Assembly: GCA_001692895.1 (NCBI GenBank)
Contig: KV748231.1
Location: 248,001-312,000, forward strand
DNA from: Cenococcum geophilum 1.58
Taxonomy: Eukaryota; Ascomycota; Dothideomycetes; Gloniales; Gloniaceae
Reading direction: 5' to 3'
DNA: 64,000 nt
Below, piece after piece: positions 32,257-44,800 of the stretch. A program made the translations under genes and the position numbers. The notes below the pieces were generated by a model. The model was given only the letters and a program-made list of their open reading frames with translations. It was not told the DNA's origin and ran no database searches. Each line of letters starts with the position of its first letter. Position 1 is the stretch's first letter.

Positions 32257-32710
32257 TGTAAGAGTATATATATTAGGTCCCGCCGCGCTGCGACAAGTTC
32301 GCAGCACTCTCAGTCTTTTTGGCCGTATGCGACGTGGAGGCGGGCCACGTTACAATTGTGCCTTGCGAACTTACCGGGGCCAGGTGTTGTGGGTTCGATC
32401 CCCCAGCGGTTACTTTACTCTAGTACAGTCTAAACACGCATCCGTGCGGATGAGGCGGGTCGGCTGAGTCCGATTGCTTATGTTACTGGGGACTAACTAA
32501 TATAGTGATACTCTTGGCGTTTGATCCCTGTGAGGGCCCGAGAACGGGCGGCACAGAGGAATCCCTGCGAGCGCTCGGGGCGAGCGCGCAGAGGAAGAGA
32601 GGCAATTTGTAAGAGTATAATATATTAGGTCCCGCCCGCTTGCCGACAAGTTCGCCAAGCACTTCTCAGTCTTTTTGGGCCGTATGGCGAGTGAGGCGGG
32701 CCACGTTACA
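32257..32710 (+). mobile_element. Miniature LTR element (TRIM-like), 454 bp
   Basis: Two direct repeats of 98 bp (32257-32354) and 103 bp (32608-32710) begin TGTAAGAGTATA and end CCACGTTACA, so they carry TGTAA/TTACA inverted ends like LTRs. Between them are only about 250 bp. A purine-rich tract (GAGGAAGAGAGGCAATT) ends directly before the right repeat, where a polypurine tract should be. The inner part contains GGGTTCGATCCCCC, a perfect tRNA B-box-like motif. No clear 5-bp target duplication (GTAGA left, GTAAC right). It is GC-richer than its surroundings and does not look RIP-mutated. No coding capacity. Confidence 0.62.
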
Positions 32711-32935
32711 GTAACGTATAATATATAATAATACTTACTAAAATATAGAGAAAATAGTTTATAAGTAATAAGAGCTACTTGAAAAAGTATAGGAAAAATA
32801 TACTGCTTGAACAATTACGAAAACGTATGATAAGGTCTCTGAGAGCCGCCTTAAAAGGGGAATAACCCTAGAATGCTATCAGCTAGCTATGGAAGCGCCC
32901 GCCTACCCTTATAAGGTAGTAAAAGAAAGAAAGAA

Positions 32936-32969
<34 letters not shown>

Positions 32970-34689
32970 GAACTATTAAGCCTCTTACTAGGTGGAGGAC
33001 CTTAGCGCGATACTAGTAGAAGAGCTACGTAATGACTTATAAAAAAATAGGGAGACCGTTAAAGAGAAGAACGAGAATGAGAAGGAGGTTAGTAAAATAT
33101 GAACACATAAGACGTAGCTATATAGGTACTAATACGTACTCCATATAGTTAAGACTAATAATCATACTATATAACAGAGAGACAAGATGAAGGCTAAATC
33201 TAAAAAAAAAAAAATAAAAAAAAAAAAATATCCGCCTTCCCTACTATAGATAGAGATTTTAGCCTAAATAGTATGAGAGCTAGTAAGTGAAATAAGGCAT
33301 ATATTCGAAATACTAATACCCTTAAATACAGCGTACAGATAGCCTATTCAGTTAGTAACGCTATATACTCAGCTTGACTAGCGGTATCTAGTATCTACTT
33401 ACTTATTACAAATAGGTACCTTAATAGCGCGTTATATAACGAGTAGTAAGTAATATAAGACCCCGCATACGCCAATACTAGAATGCGCCCTATACTAAAC
33501 TTAAACATCCCTATATAATAGTGCTCCGTATAGGCATAAATGCAGAACTAAGAAGTCTCTACACTATAGAAGGAATTGAGCTACCTGAACAGTCTATAAA
33601 TAATAGCTATACTAGTCTAATATACGTACTTAATACTTAGAAGATAGTGAGGAGTTATGAGAGTACCATATAATACTTTAAATACGTGACACGTAAGTAA
33701 TGAAATAGTGTATCTTAATTAGTATAAGGTTAGAAGATACTAAACTACCACTAGATAGGGACTACTAATCCATTATAGAGCCCTCATGTAGGGTATAGAA
33801 GTTACTTAAATGTATACGTACTGTAAGGTCTAAGCGGTAAGATAGATAAGGATGGCCTTTAGCCCCTTAGATAACTATATGTTACTAGCTGTAGATAGTA
33901 CTCATACATTACTCATACTGCTACCCCCCTCTAGATATTCTACATCTACATAAAGAAGTATAAGATAACTACTATAGACGTAGTCGAAAGATTATAAAGA
34001 AAGATTCAGATATGTAAAGATAAAAATATGAAACTAATAAAAGGAATACTTAGGATTTTCCCTTTTATATAGGCCTGCTTTTTCCTATTAAGAGGAAACC
34101 CCTAAGTATTTCCTTAACTGTAGATTATTATAACTACCTCTTACCAAACTATATAGACTTTATACTTTAGGTCTAACGTCGTATATACTATATTTAGGTT
34201 ATTTTAGATATAAGAAGTTTAAGGGAGGGATAAGTAAGAAGATCATCAAAGTATTCGCTACATACCTCACAACTAGGTATGGAGTATTTAGAGCTTATAA
34301 TGTGGCATTAAATTAATTGTACCGTTTAGTATACTCTATTAGTATCGTATAATGGACTTAGCTAATTAAACTTCCTAGCGTTTAAGCATGTAGTAGGCCG
34401 GAAATAGGCATCTACTACTGAAGTTGTAGGGATCATTGTTATCCTGACTTGCAAAAGCTAACAAACCAGATAGTAGTACCTAAGCGCACGTGAGCTGCGG
34501 GTATGAAATGATAGCGTAGATAGATAGATTCTAACAAATAGGCATCACCCGTATAGCTATATTAAGAAAAGTATTTAAAATACTAGATGCTTACTAGCTA
34601 TACATGTAAGCTAGCTAAACACGGTCTACAATATTGGATGTAGATAAAGGCAATTTAGATTTTACCTTATTAGAACTATAGGCGTTCTT
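32711..34689. repeat. RIP-type AT-rich repeat DNA with a poly(A) run
   Basis: A 30-base A run lies at about 32938-32967 and a second A-rich stretch at 33204-33230; such tracts may be retroposon tails. Otherwise only TpA-rich, stop-dense sequence; I could not read a domain in either orientation. Confidence 0.5.
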
Positions 34690-35357
34690 TTATAGCTGCG
34701 TCATTATATTTTCGCTACCTCCTCATATTTACGCTTTTATTCTAAGATCTACCTATTATAAAGTGTTAGTTAATTTTATATTAGTAACCTTTTATCCTTA
34801 TTACATTTATAAGCGCTCTAATAAGTATAGCGTTAGGTCTCCGCCTAGTAAGCTAATAGTTTCTATATTTCCTTTTCTTCTTTACTACTTATTAGGTAGT
34901 AGCTCCTAAGCTAGTATATTTAACGGCTATTACCCTCTTTAGAGCTATCGCTTCTATATATATATCTTATTCCTTATTATATATTTAGTATTTAGTATAT
35001 ATTTCTTCTACTAGGTAGCCTTATACTATAATACTCTCTTATATAGTAGTTAATTCTATATAAGTCTAGTAGAGAACTACTACTTCGCGTTTTAATATAG
35101 CGGTAGTATTCTTTTATAGCCCTATAGTTCCTATATAGGCACTAGTTTTTAGCTTAGCTAGTAGCGCTAGTAAGCTTTTTACTAGTACCTTACCGCTAGT
35201 CCTAGCCCTAGATTTAGGAGCCCGTATAGTATTTTATCCCTTACTACTAACTATATTTAGTAGGCGTATATATTTAAAAGAGGGTCCTTATATTAAGGTG
35301 TATTAATTTATAATACTAACCAAATACTACTACTTCTTATAAGTCGCCTATATAATA
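34690..35357 (-). repeat. Repeat family X, part left of LINE copy 2
   Basis: Reverse-complement match to about 52790-53330 (blocks such as TAGTAACCT and GCGTTAGGTC recur in order). Its last 17 bases, AAGTCGCCTATATAATA (35341-35357), are the left copy of the LINE target duplication. The family continues at 40940. Confidence 0.7.
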
Positions 35358-38300
35358 AATAATAATTTATCTACTTAACGTCCGATTTAGATCCTATTAG
35401 GCCCTTAGACTACTCCTTATTTACATATGGGAGAAAACTCTATTTAAGAAAATAGAAAACCCTATATCCATTCCCCGCCTTTTAGGACTCGCCTACTTAA
35501 CGCCTTAAGTCGCCTATAGCTGCTCTACTACCTTACTTTTAACCTCCTTGGGAACTCTGCTGCCGCTAATAAGCTACGGACGCGCTTGTATTATAAACTA
35601 TTACTCTACTACTATAGAGTTACTAGGGGCACCTGCTGCTCGCCTACCTCTTGCCTCTATTACTATTTCCTTATAAACCCGGAACTATTTAGCATATTTT
35701 AACTAATAAGCCACTAGGTACCGCCTTAAGGCCTTTTATACGGTTAAGAGTAGTGTATATAGTTTCTCTGTGCCAGCTGCTAAGAGTATTATTTCTTAAT
35801 TGGTGCGTGGGGGCATAGCAGTATTACTTGTGTTTTGGTGTCTGTCTTAGCTAAGCTATATTTATATCTTAGGCTACCTACTAGAATACCCACCTAGTAA
35901 AGCCAATCTTTTAGTCCTATTATTCCTATTCTTAAGAGTGTTGCTATTATATTTTCTACCTTTATTAGGCCTTCTCGGAGCCCTTAGGTATTTACCCCCT
36001 ATAGTATTAACTATGCTATAGCTTAGGTTCGTCTTGCCTAAGTTAGCCTCTATACCTTTAACTCCCATTTACCTCTCTAGCGTTAGTCCAACTAGTATTA
36101 TATTACGGTAGATGGTTTCCTAGCGTTCTTATATATTCTACTTTAGCTCCTTTCTCTGTCTTATTATTATCTTTACTAACCTCTTACGCGTCTCCCTTTC
36201 TCCTCTATATAGGCCTAGGCCCTAAAGCAGCACTATTCTTCTTCTACTTTCTTTACCTATTTCTCTAATATCTCTTCCCTACTTTAGGGTTGTTAGTTTA
36301 TTCTCCTATAGGGTACCCTAGGGTTCCTTTATAGTTTACTTAGGCGTGTCTTAATATACTTTATAACATTAGAGTTGTGTTTATTTTACGTCCTTTATAT
36401 TATAGTAGCTTTAATATATAACTATAGGGGGGGAGTATTAGATTCCTTCTTAAGTAGTACTATAGCCATTCGCTTATACCCGCCTATAATACTTTAAAGG
36501 CAGGCTATCTAGACCTTTTAAAGTGGTTTAAGGAGTGATTTAGGGGGGCCCTTTTTAGTTTCTCTAATGGCCCAAATACTAGATCTATATGTTATGGTTA
36601 GCTAGACAACTGCTATATATAATAGGCGTAACCTTTAGAAGTATGGACCCTATCTAGAATTAATAATCCTAGATAAAGCAATATACTGTGCTTGGCCTTT
36701 ACGGGCCGCTTACGCCGTATATACGCTTTACTAGAGCTTACTATCTACCTATACTCCTAATACCCTTAGGCCCTAAACTAGTTAACCCCTAAAGCCTTAA
36801 ATGCGAATTATATGCTAGAGATCTGCAGATTAGTTGCGTTTTCTTATAAAATGGATTAGCTAGTATTTCTCTAGTAAAAATTGGACTCTATAATATTTTG
36901 CCTATTCTATATAAGTGTTATAGGCTTTCTCTAGTATTCTATAATTCTCTATGGCTATTAGCCCATATATAATTAGGTTTATATTATTAATAAAGCCTAT
37001 CCCCTGGGTTGCCCCTTCCTTAAAGAAGTTAAGCAGGTTGCTTATAAAGAAAAGGAAGAGTATAGGCGAGAGGGGTAATCCTTATGGTATTTCTATTGTA
37101 ACTATAATGGGGGGGCTCTGGTATCTGCTAAAGACTAGTAATATTTCTTTCTAGCCTATAAACCCTTAGATAAATTATATAATCTATTCTAAAAAGCCCT
37201 TTACCCTAAGGATATACAGGAGACGCTTATAGGGTATATTATTATAGGCACCACTAATATCTAGGCTAAGCATTAATATTACAAAGTCCTTTTGTATCGC
37301 CTATGCAGATTTAATAGTGGCAGCGAGTAGCGTAAGTGCTAATAGTATTAAGTAGTTCTTTCTTGCCCCTATTTAGCTTTATAGTAATAGGGCGTGTTCC
37401 TCTACCGTGTCTACTATATATTCCGCTATTACCCTTTCTAAGATCTTGCTAAGGGTATTTTCTAAGGCAATAGGGCAGTAGCTTCCTGGGATTAAGTAAT
37501 CTGCTTTACCTTTTTTTTATAGGACAACTATTATTATAGATCTTTCGAGTTGCGGGTAGTAGCCTATAGTAAAGTATGCTCTAGCTATATCTACAAGCTA
37601 AGGTGCTATAAGTAGCCTATAGGTTTTTAGGGCCTTATTTAGAATCCTATCTAGTCCTAGTACTATATTATTTAAAAGGCGGCTAATAGTTCTAGCCATT
37701 TCCTCTATTATTATATCGCTGTTAATCCGTAGGTAAGTCACCGGTATTTCGCCTGTAATATTACTAAGGTCTACTAGAGCCAGTTAGGGGAAGAACCTTT
37801 CTATAAGGATCTTTACCTTCTTATCGTTATTATTTATAGCCTATAATTCTCCTGCTCTTTATAGGGGTGGTAGGTATAGGTCTTCTACTAAGCGCCCTAC
37901 CTTTTTCTTTACCCATTTCGCCATAGCCTAAAGGCCCTTATTATGGGGGAGGCTCGGGTTAAAAGTATACTCGTTTATAAACCGTCTCCAGTTATTCCTT
38001 ACTTCTTTTTTTAGGGTATTCTTTAGCTGGTTTCTTATGTCTTTATATTGTCTCTCGTTTTTAAGGTTGTGGCTACTTATATATTTCCTTTTTACTTATT
38101 ATTGGCTAGTAACCAGAACTGCGTATTATATAGACCATACGTGTCGCGTATAGGGGCCCGGTTTTAAGATCGGGCAGTGCTCTTTTAGCCTATTTTTAAT
38201 TGCTGCCTAGATTCTTTTTAGTCTTCGGTTAATTTCCTTAGGGGTAGCTAATAAGCCTCGCTTGTTTAGTATTAGGTGGATTTCTTCTAGGTCTTAAAGT

Positions 38301-40922
38301 TATTATTTAACTATATTAAGGAAACTATCTGTCTTAAGCTTCCTTATTATATATCTTTTTCTATTTAGTTATGCTTTAGTATTTAGGTCTAGCTATATCT
38401 AAATAGGGATATAGTCTAGGGTAAGTGCCTATTCTTCTTTAAGGTTGCACCTTTTAAGTCTCTGGTATAGGCCTTTATCTATAAATATAAGGTTAATTAT
38501 ACTTCTGGCGGTGCCTCATTGCCATATAATTGCTTCTAGGGGGGTAGCTAGCTTAAGGCCCTAGATATCTATAGCTCTTAATAGGCACTTTAACTATTAA
38601 TCTATAGCAATATAGATACCCCCTTACCGCGGGTAGTAGAAGTTTATGTCTCCTAGTAAGATAGACTCTATACCTTTGGTTTCTAGTAAGCTTATTACCA
38701 ATATAATATTCTCTATTTATAGGACCCCTTCGACCCTAGGGTTATATACATTAATAATTTATACCGGTCCCCTATATATTTAGATTATTATAACTACAAT
38801 ATCTGGGTTAACTGCCTGCTATAACTATAAGGATAGGCTAATAGCCTTACTAATTATAAAGCACACGTATATAGCTACTTTTGGTTTATATAGAAGCTAG
38901 AATCCTTAGGGGCAGTATATTAATTATATAAAGGTATTATAATACGGTTCTTGTATAGTAAGGATATAGTATTTCTCTAGGTCTAAACTGTCTAGTAGGG
39001 GCCTTGTAAGGCGGTGGTTTGTGTTGCCGCAGTTATATTATATAATAGATAGGTAGCGGACCCCCGGCAAGGGTCCTTTAACTTTCCTTTATTCCTCGCT
39101 TCTTTTATTTCTACTTTCTTTAGGATATTTAGAGCTTCTGTCTCTTATATCTATACCCTAGTTACTACTTATTTTATATAAAGCTTTCCATTCCCATGTT
39201 TTATATTCCTATTAGCGCTTCTATATCTAAATCTATTATTATTACCAGTTCTTCCCCTATTCTTACTAGTTAGCTATATACCCTTTATAGGTTGGCTATA
39301 AATATTATATTTACCGCATTAAGTCTAATTCTTAATTATTCTGGTTTTAAGCCTACTATTACTGTTTATAGGGGTCTTCCTACGGGGCGTCCTCCCCTTA
39401 TATCCCCTGTGACCCTTATATCCCTAATTAGTCTAGTAATATTACACGGCGTCGCTTCTGGCCTATTAAGGCTTAGGATAGCTGGCCTAGCCCTCTAGTA
39501 TTAAAGGTAGGAAACGCTAGGAAGGCGCCTACGTCCCCCTAGCTTATTACTTATTGTTTCTATTCATATAACCTAGCGTACAGTTATTTCCACAGCTATT
39601 AAGCCCTTACCTTCCATCTCCTATATTTAATACAGTCTTCTCTCTCCTACGCCTTATATGTGCTTCGGTAGCAGTTTACGCATTTTATTTAGTCTTGATT
39701 TAAGTAATATCTTATATTGTAGGGGCCTGTATAGTGGCCGCAGCATACCTATACTACGTATATAGATTAGGTATGTCCCCATTATATATAGCGATAGCAT
39801 TATTTTAGGCGTAGTCTGTGGTTATAGAGCCTTGTGTTATATATAAGGCCATTTATAATTATTCCTTTTTAGATAAAGAGTTTTTGCATTCCTAGTATAT
39901 ATATACTAACAATAAGGGAGCTATGCGTTCGTCCGGTGTCTCCCTAGTAAGTCTTTAGCAACCCTTATATCCTCTTATTATTCTTATTATATACTTAGTT
40001 TGTATTTTCCTATTAAAGCTATTAGATTTAGGTGATTTCGAGTCCTAGTATAAGGCGTTCCGTTTGTCTTACTATCTCCTATATAATTACTATATTGTCT
40101 GCCTAGCGTCCCTTTTCTACCCTAAGGCTTATAGGAACTACTAGGACTTTAACTAGGTAATCCTTATAAAGTACTTTAATGCTAATATATTCTCCTAGCC
40201 TATCCCCTACCCTTATAGCTTATTCCTTTACCTATTAGTCCTTTAGGGTAACTCTAATATCTCCGCTCTTAAGGTATTGGACTATAATAGCATTATAGAC
40301 CTCTTTACGTATCTCTATAAGGACTTCTGTTTCTAATTATCCCCTAAGCCCCTCTACTTATTCTGTGTTTAGTTATATTATAATTATATACCCAGTTGTT
40401 AACTTAAGGGGGGTAGGTTCCCTATGCTATAAAAGCGTAGCTATAGCGGCCCAGGTGCGGTTCGCCGGTAAGGGGGGGTTATACTTATTTTTAATTTTGC
40501 TTAGCCATTAGAGAATTTAATTAAGGGTTTACTAGAGAGGCGCCTAAGGTTTACTAAACTAGCGGAGCTATTCTACTAGCTGTATTAGTTTATTATAGCT
40601 AACAGTTACTCCCCCACAATTTTAGATACTAGACGCGTCTAATAGGCTTTATATTTTATTAGATGCCTTCTTAATAGAGGTATTTCCGCTTTATAGTATG
40701 GTATTCGCCCGTCTTTATTATAGAGGGCTATTGCTAGGCGTAGTTCTAGCGGTCGCGCGCAAGTGCGAGCTACTGTTGTTTAACGTGTGCCTCCCCTGCG
40801 ATATATACATCTTAGGGGGATTCTCTAGGTGTTTTTTAGGGTTCTTTTAGTTGGTTTTGGTCTTTTTGGGCCGGGTGCAGCAAGAGCTCCTTTTGCTATT
40901 TTGGTGTTGTTGTAGGGAGTAG
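35358..40922 (-). mobile_element. LINE (Tad1/I-like) copy 2, near full length, RIP-mutated
   Basis: 5565 bp between two copies of AAGTCGCCTATATAATA (35341-35357 and 40923-40939). Minus-strand order: an ORF1 region (about 40700-39300), an AP-endonuclease region (its GDFN-type motif near 38620, where the mutated copy reads GDIN), reverse transcriptase (polymerase G.P.G.PLSP motif near 37080; the downstream active-site pair, reading NN after mutation, near 36985), then a 3' part ending at 35358 with a short T/A tail. Stops created by G-to-A type changes break every frame, so it is dead. The 3' half is shared with copy 1 at 20770-23452. Confidence 0.85.
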
Positions 40923-41300
40923 AAGTCGCCTATATAATATACTTGTTTTAGTTTAACCTAGAGTTTATTTAAACCCTTAAGGGTAGCTTCTAGTTTTACT
41001 TCGCAGCTCTAGATATTTACTATTAAGGCTAGGTCGCTACTTACCCTTTTTTCCCTTATAAAGTAGATAAGCTAGTAATTATCTAATACAAATTTAGCGC
41101 TATATTGTTTTGCCTATATAATGTACCTATTATATACCTGGTTTAGCCTAGTATAGTTTTCTACTACTATATTTCCCTATATAATTAAGTTTATATTATC
41201 CTATAAATTCTAGAACTATTATATCCTAGCTATTATATTATTATTTATTTATTCTATTTATTGCCCGATTTAGTCCCTTTACTAGGTCTATATAGGCTTC
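40923..41300 (-). repeat. Repeat family X, part right of LINE copy 2
   Basis: Starts with the right copy of the 17-bp target duplication. It matches the reverse complement of about 52560-52780, including GAAGCTACCCTTAAG and the AACTCTAGGTTAAACTA block. Together with 34690-35357 it forms one copy of family X split by the LINE. Confidence 0.7.
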
Positions 41301-41836
41301 TACCTTCTATTTATAGGAAAAATCCCTAATAAGGGAAAAACCTAAGTGTATCCTTTTAGCTAGTCTTACGCGCTCCGCCTACGCCTAGCCTATTTACCTT
41401 TTATAATATATTTACCTTTTATACTATACTTCTAAGGTATTTTAGAAGGTTTAGGGGTAGTAGAAGGGTATAGTAAGTCGCCTATAAGCCGCCTTTAGCT
41501 TAGTAGGGTTGTTTAGTCCCTAAGGGGCTAAAAAGGGGCGTATTCCCCTATGTCCTCCTATTAGATCTTATACGCTATCTAAAACTACTAGAGGACTTCT
41601 TAACCTATAAACTATTACACTGTTTTATATAGGCCCCTACTTATAAATAGTATTTAGGTAATATAATTATACCCGCCCTAGTAAATAGCTAGTCTTTTAC
41701 TATATAGTAGTTATAGAAGAGTATTATATAGCGTACTAACTATATAGGCTATTTATACGTATGGTATAGTATAGTATAATATAGTATTTAGGGATATAGA
41801 TGCTTACTAGATATACGTTTAGTTCTAAGACCTCTA
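41301..41836. repeat. AT-rich repeat DNA, nothing recognisable
   Basis: TpA-rich, stop-dense DNA between family X and the Gypsy element. No coding or structural signal seen. Confidence 0.4.
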
Positions 41837-41841
41837 TCTAT

Positions 41842-44800
41842 TATAACGGAGCCTTATAGTAGGGACTACGGTAGACTTGTTATTGGGCTAGGTATGTAGG
41901 TATTATAAGTAAGTCAACAACGTAATAATAACTGGTGGAGTGGTTGCCTAATAGATGAACTCTAATTGTATTCTAAGAATTACTATAAAGAAGGAACTAT
42001 CTAGGTAGGGACTAAGGGTCCTTAAATACACAACTATACTTCTATAAAATCCTCCTTATATGTAATATACGTGTTATATATAAGGTACGTAAGTTCCCTT
42101 CGTTCCTTGCGTCCCTTACGTAGCACCTTATATAACCTTAGCTACCATTCCTTGTTATATAGTTCTACGGGTTCTATTTTGGACCGTGCTTATATTAACT
42201 AACTAGCTTCTTCTAATTCTTCTCTAAGTAGTCGTAATATCGTACTTAAGGCGTCCGTAATACCATCTCCCTCCTCTCTATCTTCGTCCTTGAAGATACC
42301 TAGCATCTCTAAGTCGTTTATTAGAGGTGTGATATCCGTTTAATTAATTTGGTTAATATTGTTACTTATAATGCCTAAAGCCTCTTCTTCTTCACACGCG
42401 CAACGTCGTGCTCGTACTATTGCTGCAATTTTGTCGCTTAGTGAAATAATACTATCTCCGTGTTCTTGTTGCTTAAAAGAGGGGTTGGTCTATATTGCGT
42501 TAGTAAGTTCTTTATCTTGGCAACCCTTCTTTTATTTAGAGTGTACTAAAGCAAACGTTTAATTATTCTGCGATATTTGTTCTACTTTTAACGCTAAGTA
42601 TACGCGTTTTATAACTCTTAATAGCCTCTAAGTTCCCTAAGTAATTTATTATAGGGTCTCGTATTTAATCTGCTACTACGAAGCTTAATAGCAACCTAGC
42701 GTAGGCTTTTATTAAGCTTAAGTGTTCTTAGGATGCGGAATAGAAGGCCCTGGATGCTTATATTGCGGCGTTTACCTATCTACTTTGTCTTAAGAAAGTG
42801 CGTAAGAAGGTTTATTTAAAGGAGTAGAAACTTATAGAATAAGGTCTGTAGGAACTTAGTAATAAAAGAACGGATTCTCTTCTAATAGGGAAGGAAATAA
42901 CTCTGCGTAGTTTAGCAGTCGCTCTTCCTAGGTCCCCTTTAGGTAACTTATTCTTTAGTATTTCTTCTTTATTAATATTGTATAACCTTTTCTCTTCTAA
43001 TACTCCTATACCTTTTCTATAGCGTTCTTTAGGTTTTCTAGTAGTTCCTAGGTAGTCTTATTGTAGCCTATCTACTTTACTTTATACTATATCTTATTAT
43101 CTATATCCTTATAACTAACGATCTTTAAAACTTACTATTTATCTTTCTTTTGTCCTCTATATATGTCTGCCTTATAGACCGGTAGCTTAATATTTCTGTA
43201 TACTGGCTTTAGCATTATAATATACTATATAGGGTAGATCTTTATCCTAGCTAGTAGGTTTAACTTAAATATAACTGATGAAATTTTCTGTATAATTTTG
43301 AAAGGTCCTAGTCTAACGTAGTCTAACTTCTTGCTTAGTCGTCGACTTTTAAAATTTTTGTATAGTAGCTATACTTTATCTCCCTCCTTAAGATCTAGTC
43401 CCTTAGATCTCCTAGTATCGTAGTACTTTTTTATTCTTTACTGTACCACTTTAGCTATTTCCGTAAGGTCTATATAAAGATTTATTAAACTCTTTATTCT
43501 TTACTTAGCTGTGCTATTTATCTTTTTTACTTAATGTAGCGATAATAAGGTTCTTGGCTTATACCCGTAATTCGCCTTAAATAGTGACGTACCCATTTCT
43601 TCTTATAGTGTTATATTGTATGTAAACTGTATAACTAGTAATAGCGATACCTAATTATTCTGTGCGTGATTAACGTAATGTCTTAGATACTATTTTAGTG
43701 TCTAATTTAATCTTTTTATTTAACTGTTTGTCTGTAGATAATACGCGGTAGAAGTTACTACTTGAACTCCTTGCTTTGCTAAGAATATTTCCTAAAATAC
43801 TGCTACGAATCTTAGATCTTTGTCTAATATAATCTTACTTAGTGCTCTATGTTTTACAAATACTTCTTTTATATAGATTTTAGCGATATCTTCCGCTAAT
43901 ATTTCTTCCGTGTATGCTATAAAGTATTCCCACTTTATAAGCTTGTCTACTATTACTAGAATTACATTATAATCTTATCCGGTAATAGGGTTTTTTGACT
44001 TTAGTAACTTAATAATAAAGTCCTATAATATAACCTCCTATAGTCTCTCTAGTATTTTAATAGGTTGTAGCTCTCTATATGGCTTATACCTTATTAGTTT
44101 ATTTCTTTAGTAATTTAAATATTCTTTTGTAACTTGCCTAGCTAGTCCCTAAATTCTATTAATAATATACTCTTCCTAAAGTCTTAATACTAAGCCTATA
44201 GCTCTGTTATGTCCTTAAGTTAGTCCTTTATAAAATGACTTAATAAACTCTTTTGCAATAGTTCTTGGTACGTATATTGCTTTTTAATTTTCGTACTACT
44301 CTAAGTCTAGATCCTCTATTTGTATATTTAAGATCTTTTGTTTCTAATTACTTTTTAGTAATTTATAGATCTTTTCTTTTTATAGTACTATAATCTTTAG
44401 ATGATTGTATTTAATTAGTCTATCTATATCTTTCCGCAATAAAGCCCCTAATGGCTTTTTATTATTTTATAGTTTAGCCTTTCTACTTAGAGCGTCTGCT
44501 TGTATATTCTCTGTACCTTTAGTATACTAAATCTCGAAATAGTATTCTGTAAGTATCTCTGCCCATCTAACTTATCTATAATTAAGTTCTTTCGTTATTA
44601 GGAACCCTATTAGGTTCTTATAATCTGTCTTAACTATAAATGGTTTTTCTATACCTTGTAAGAATAATCTTTATTCCTTTAGTGCTATAACTATACCTAA
44701 TAACTCCTTATTATATATATTATAGTTTAGTTCTAGTAGTATTATCTTTTAACTGTAGTATGCTACTAGGTGCTATCCATCTTAATATTTCTATAGGAAG

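Noticed and set aside
32380..32420. Possible tRNA gene around GGTTCGATCCC
   Set aside because: No A box at the right distance and no cloverleaf could be drawn; kept only as a B-box-like motif in the TRIM-like element.
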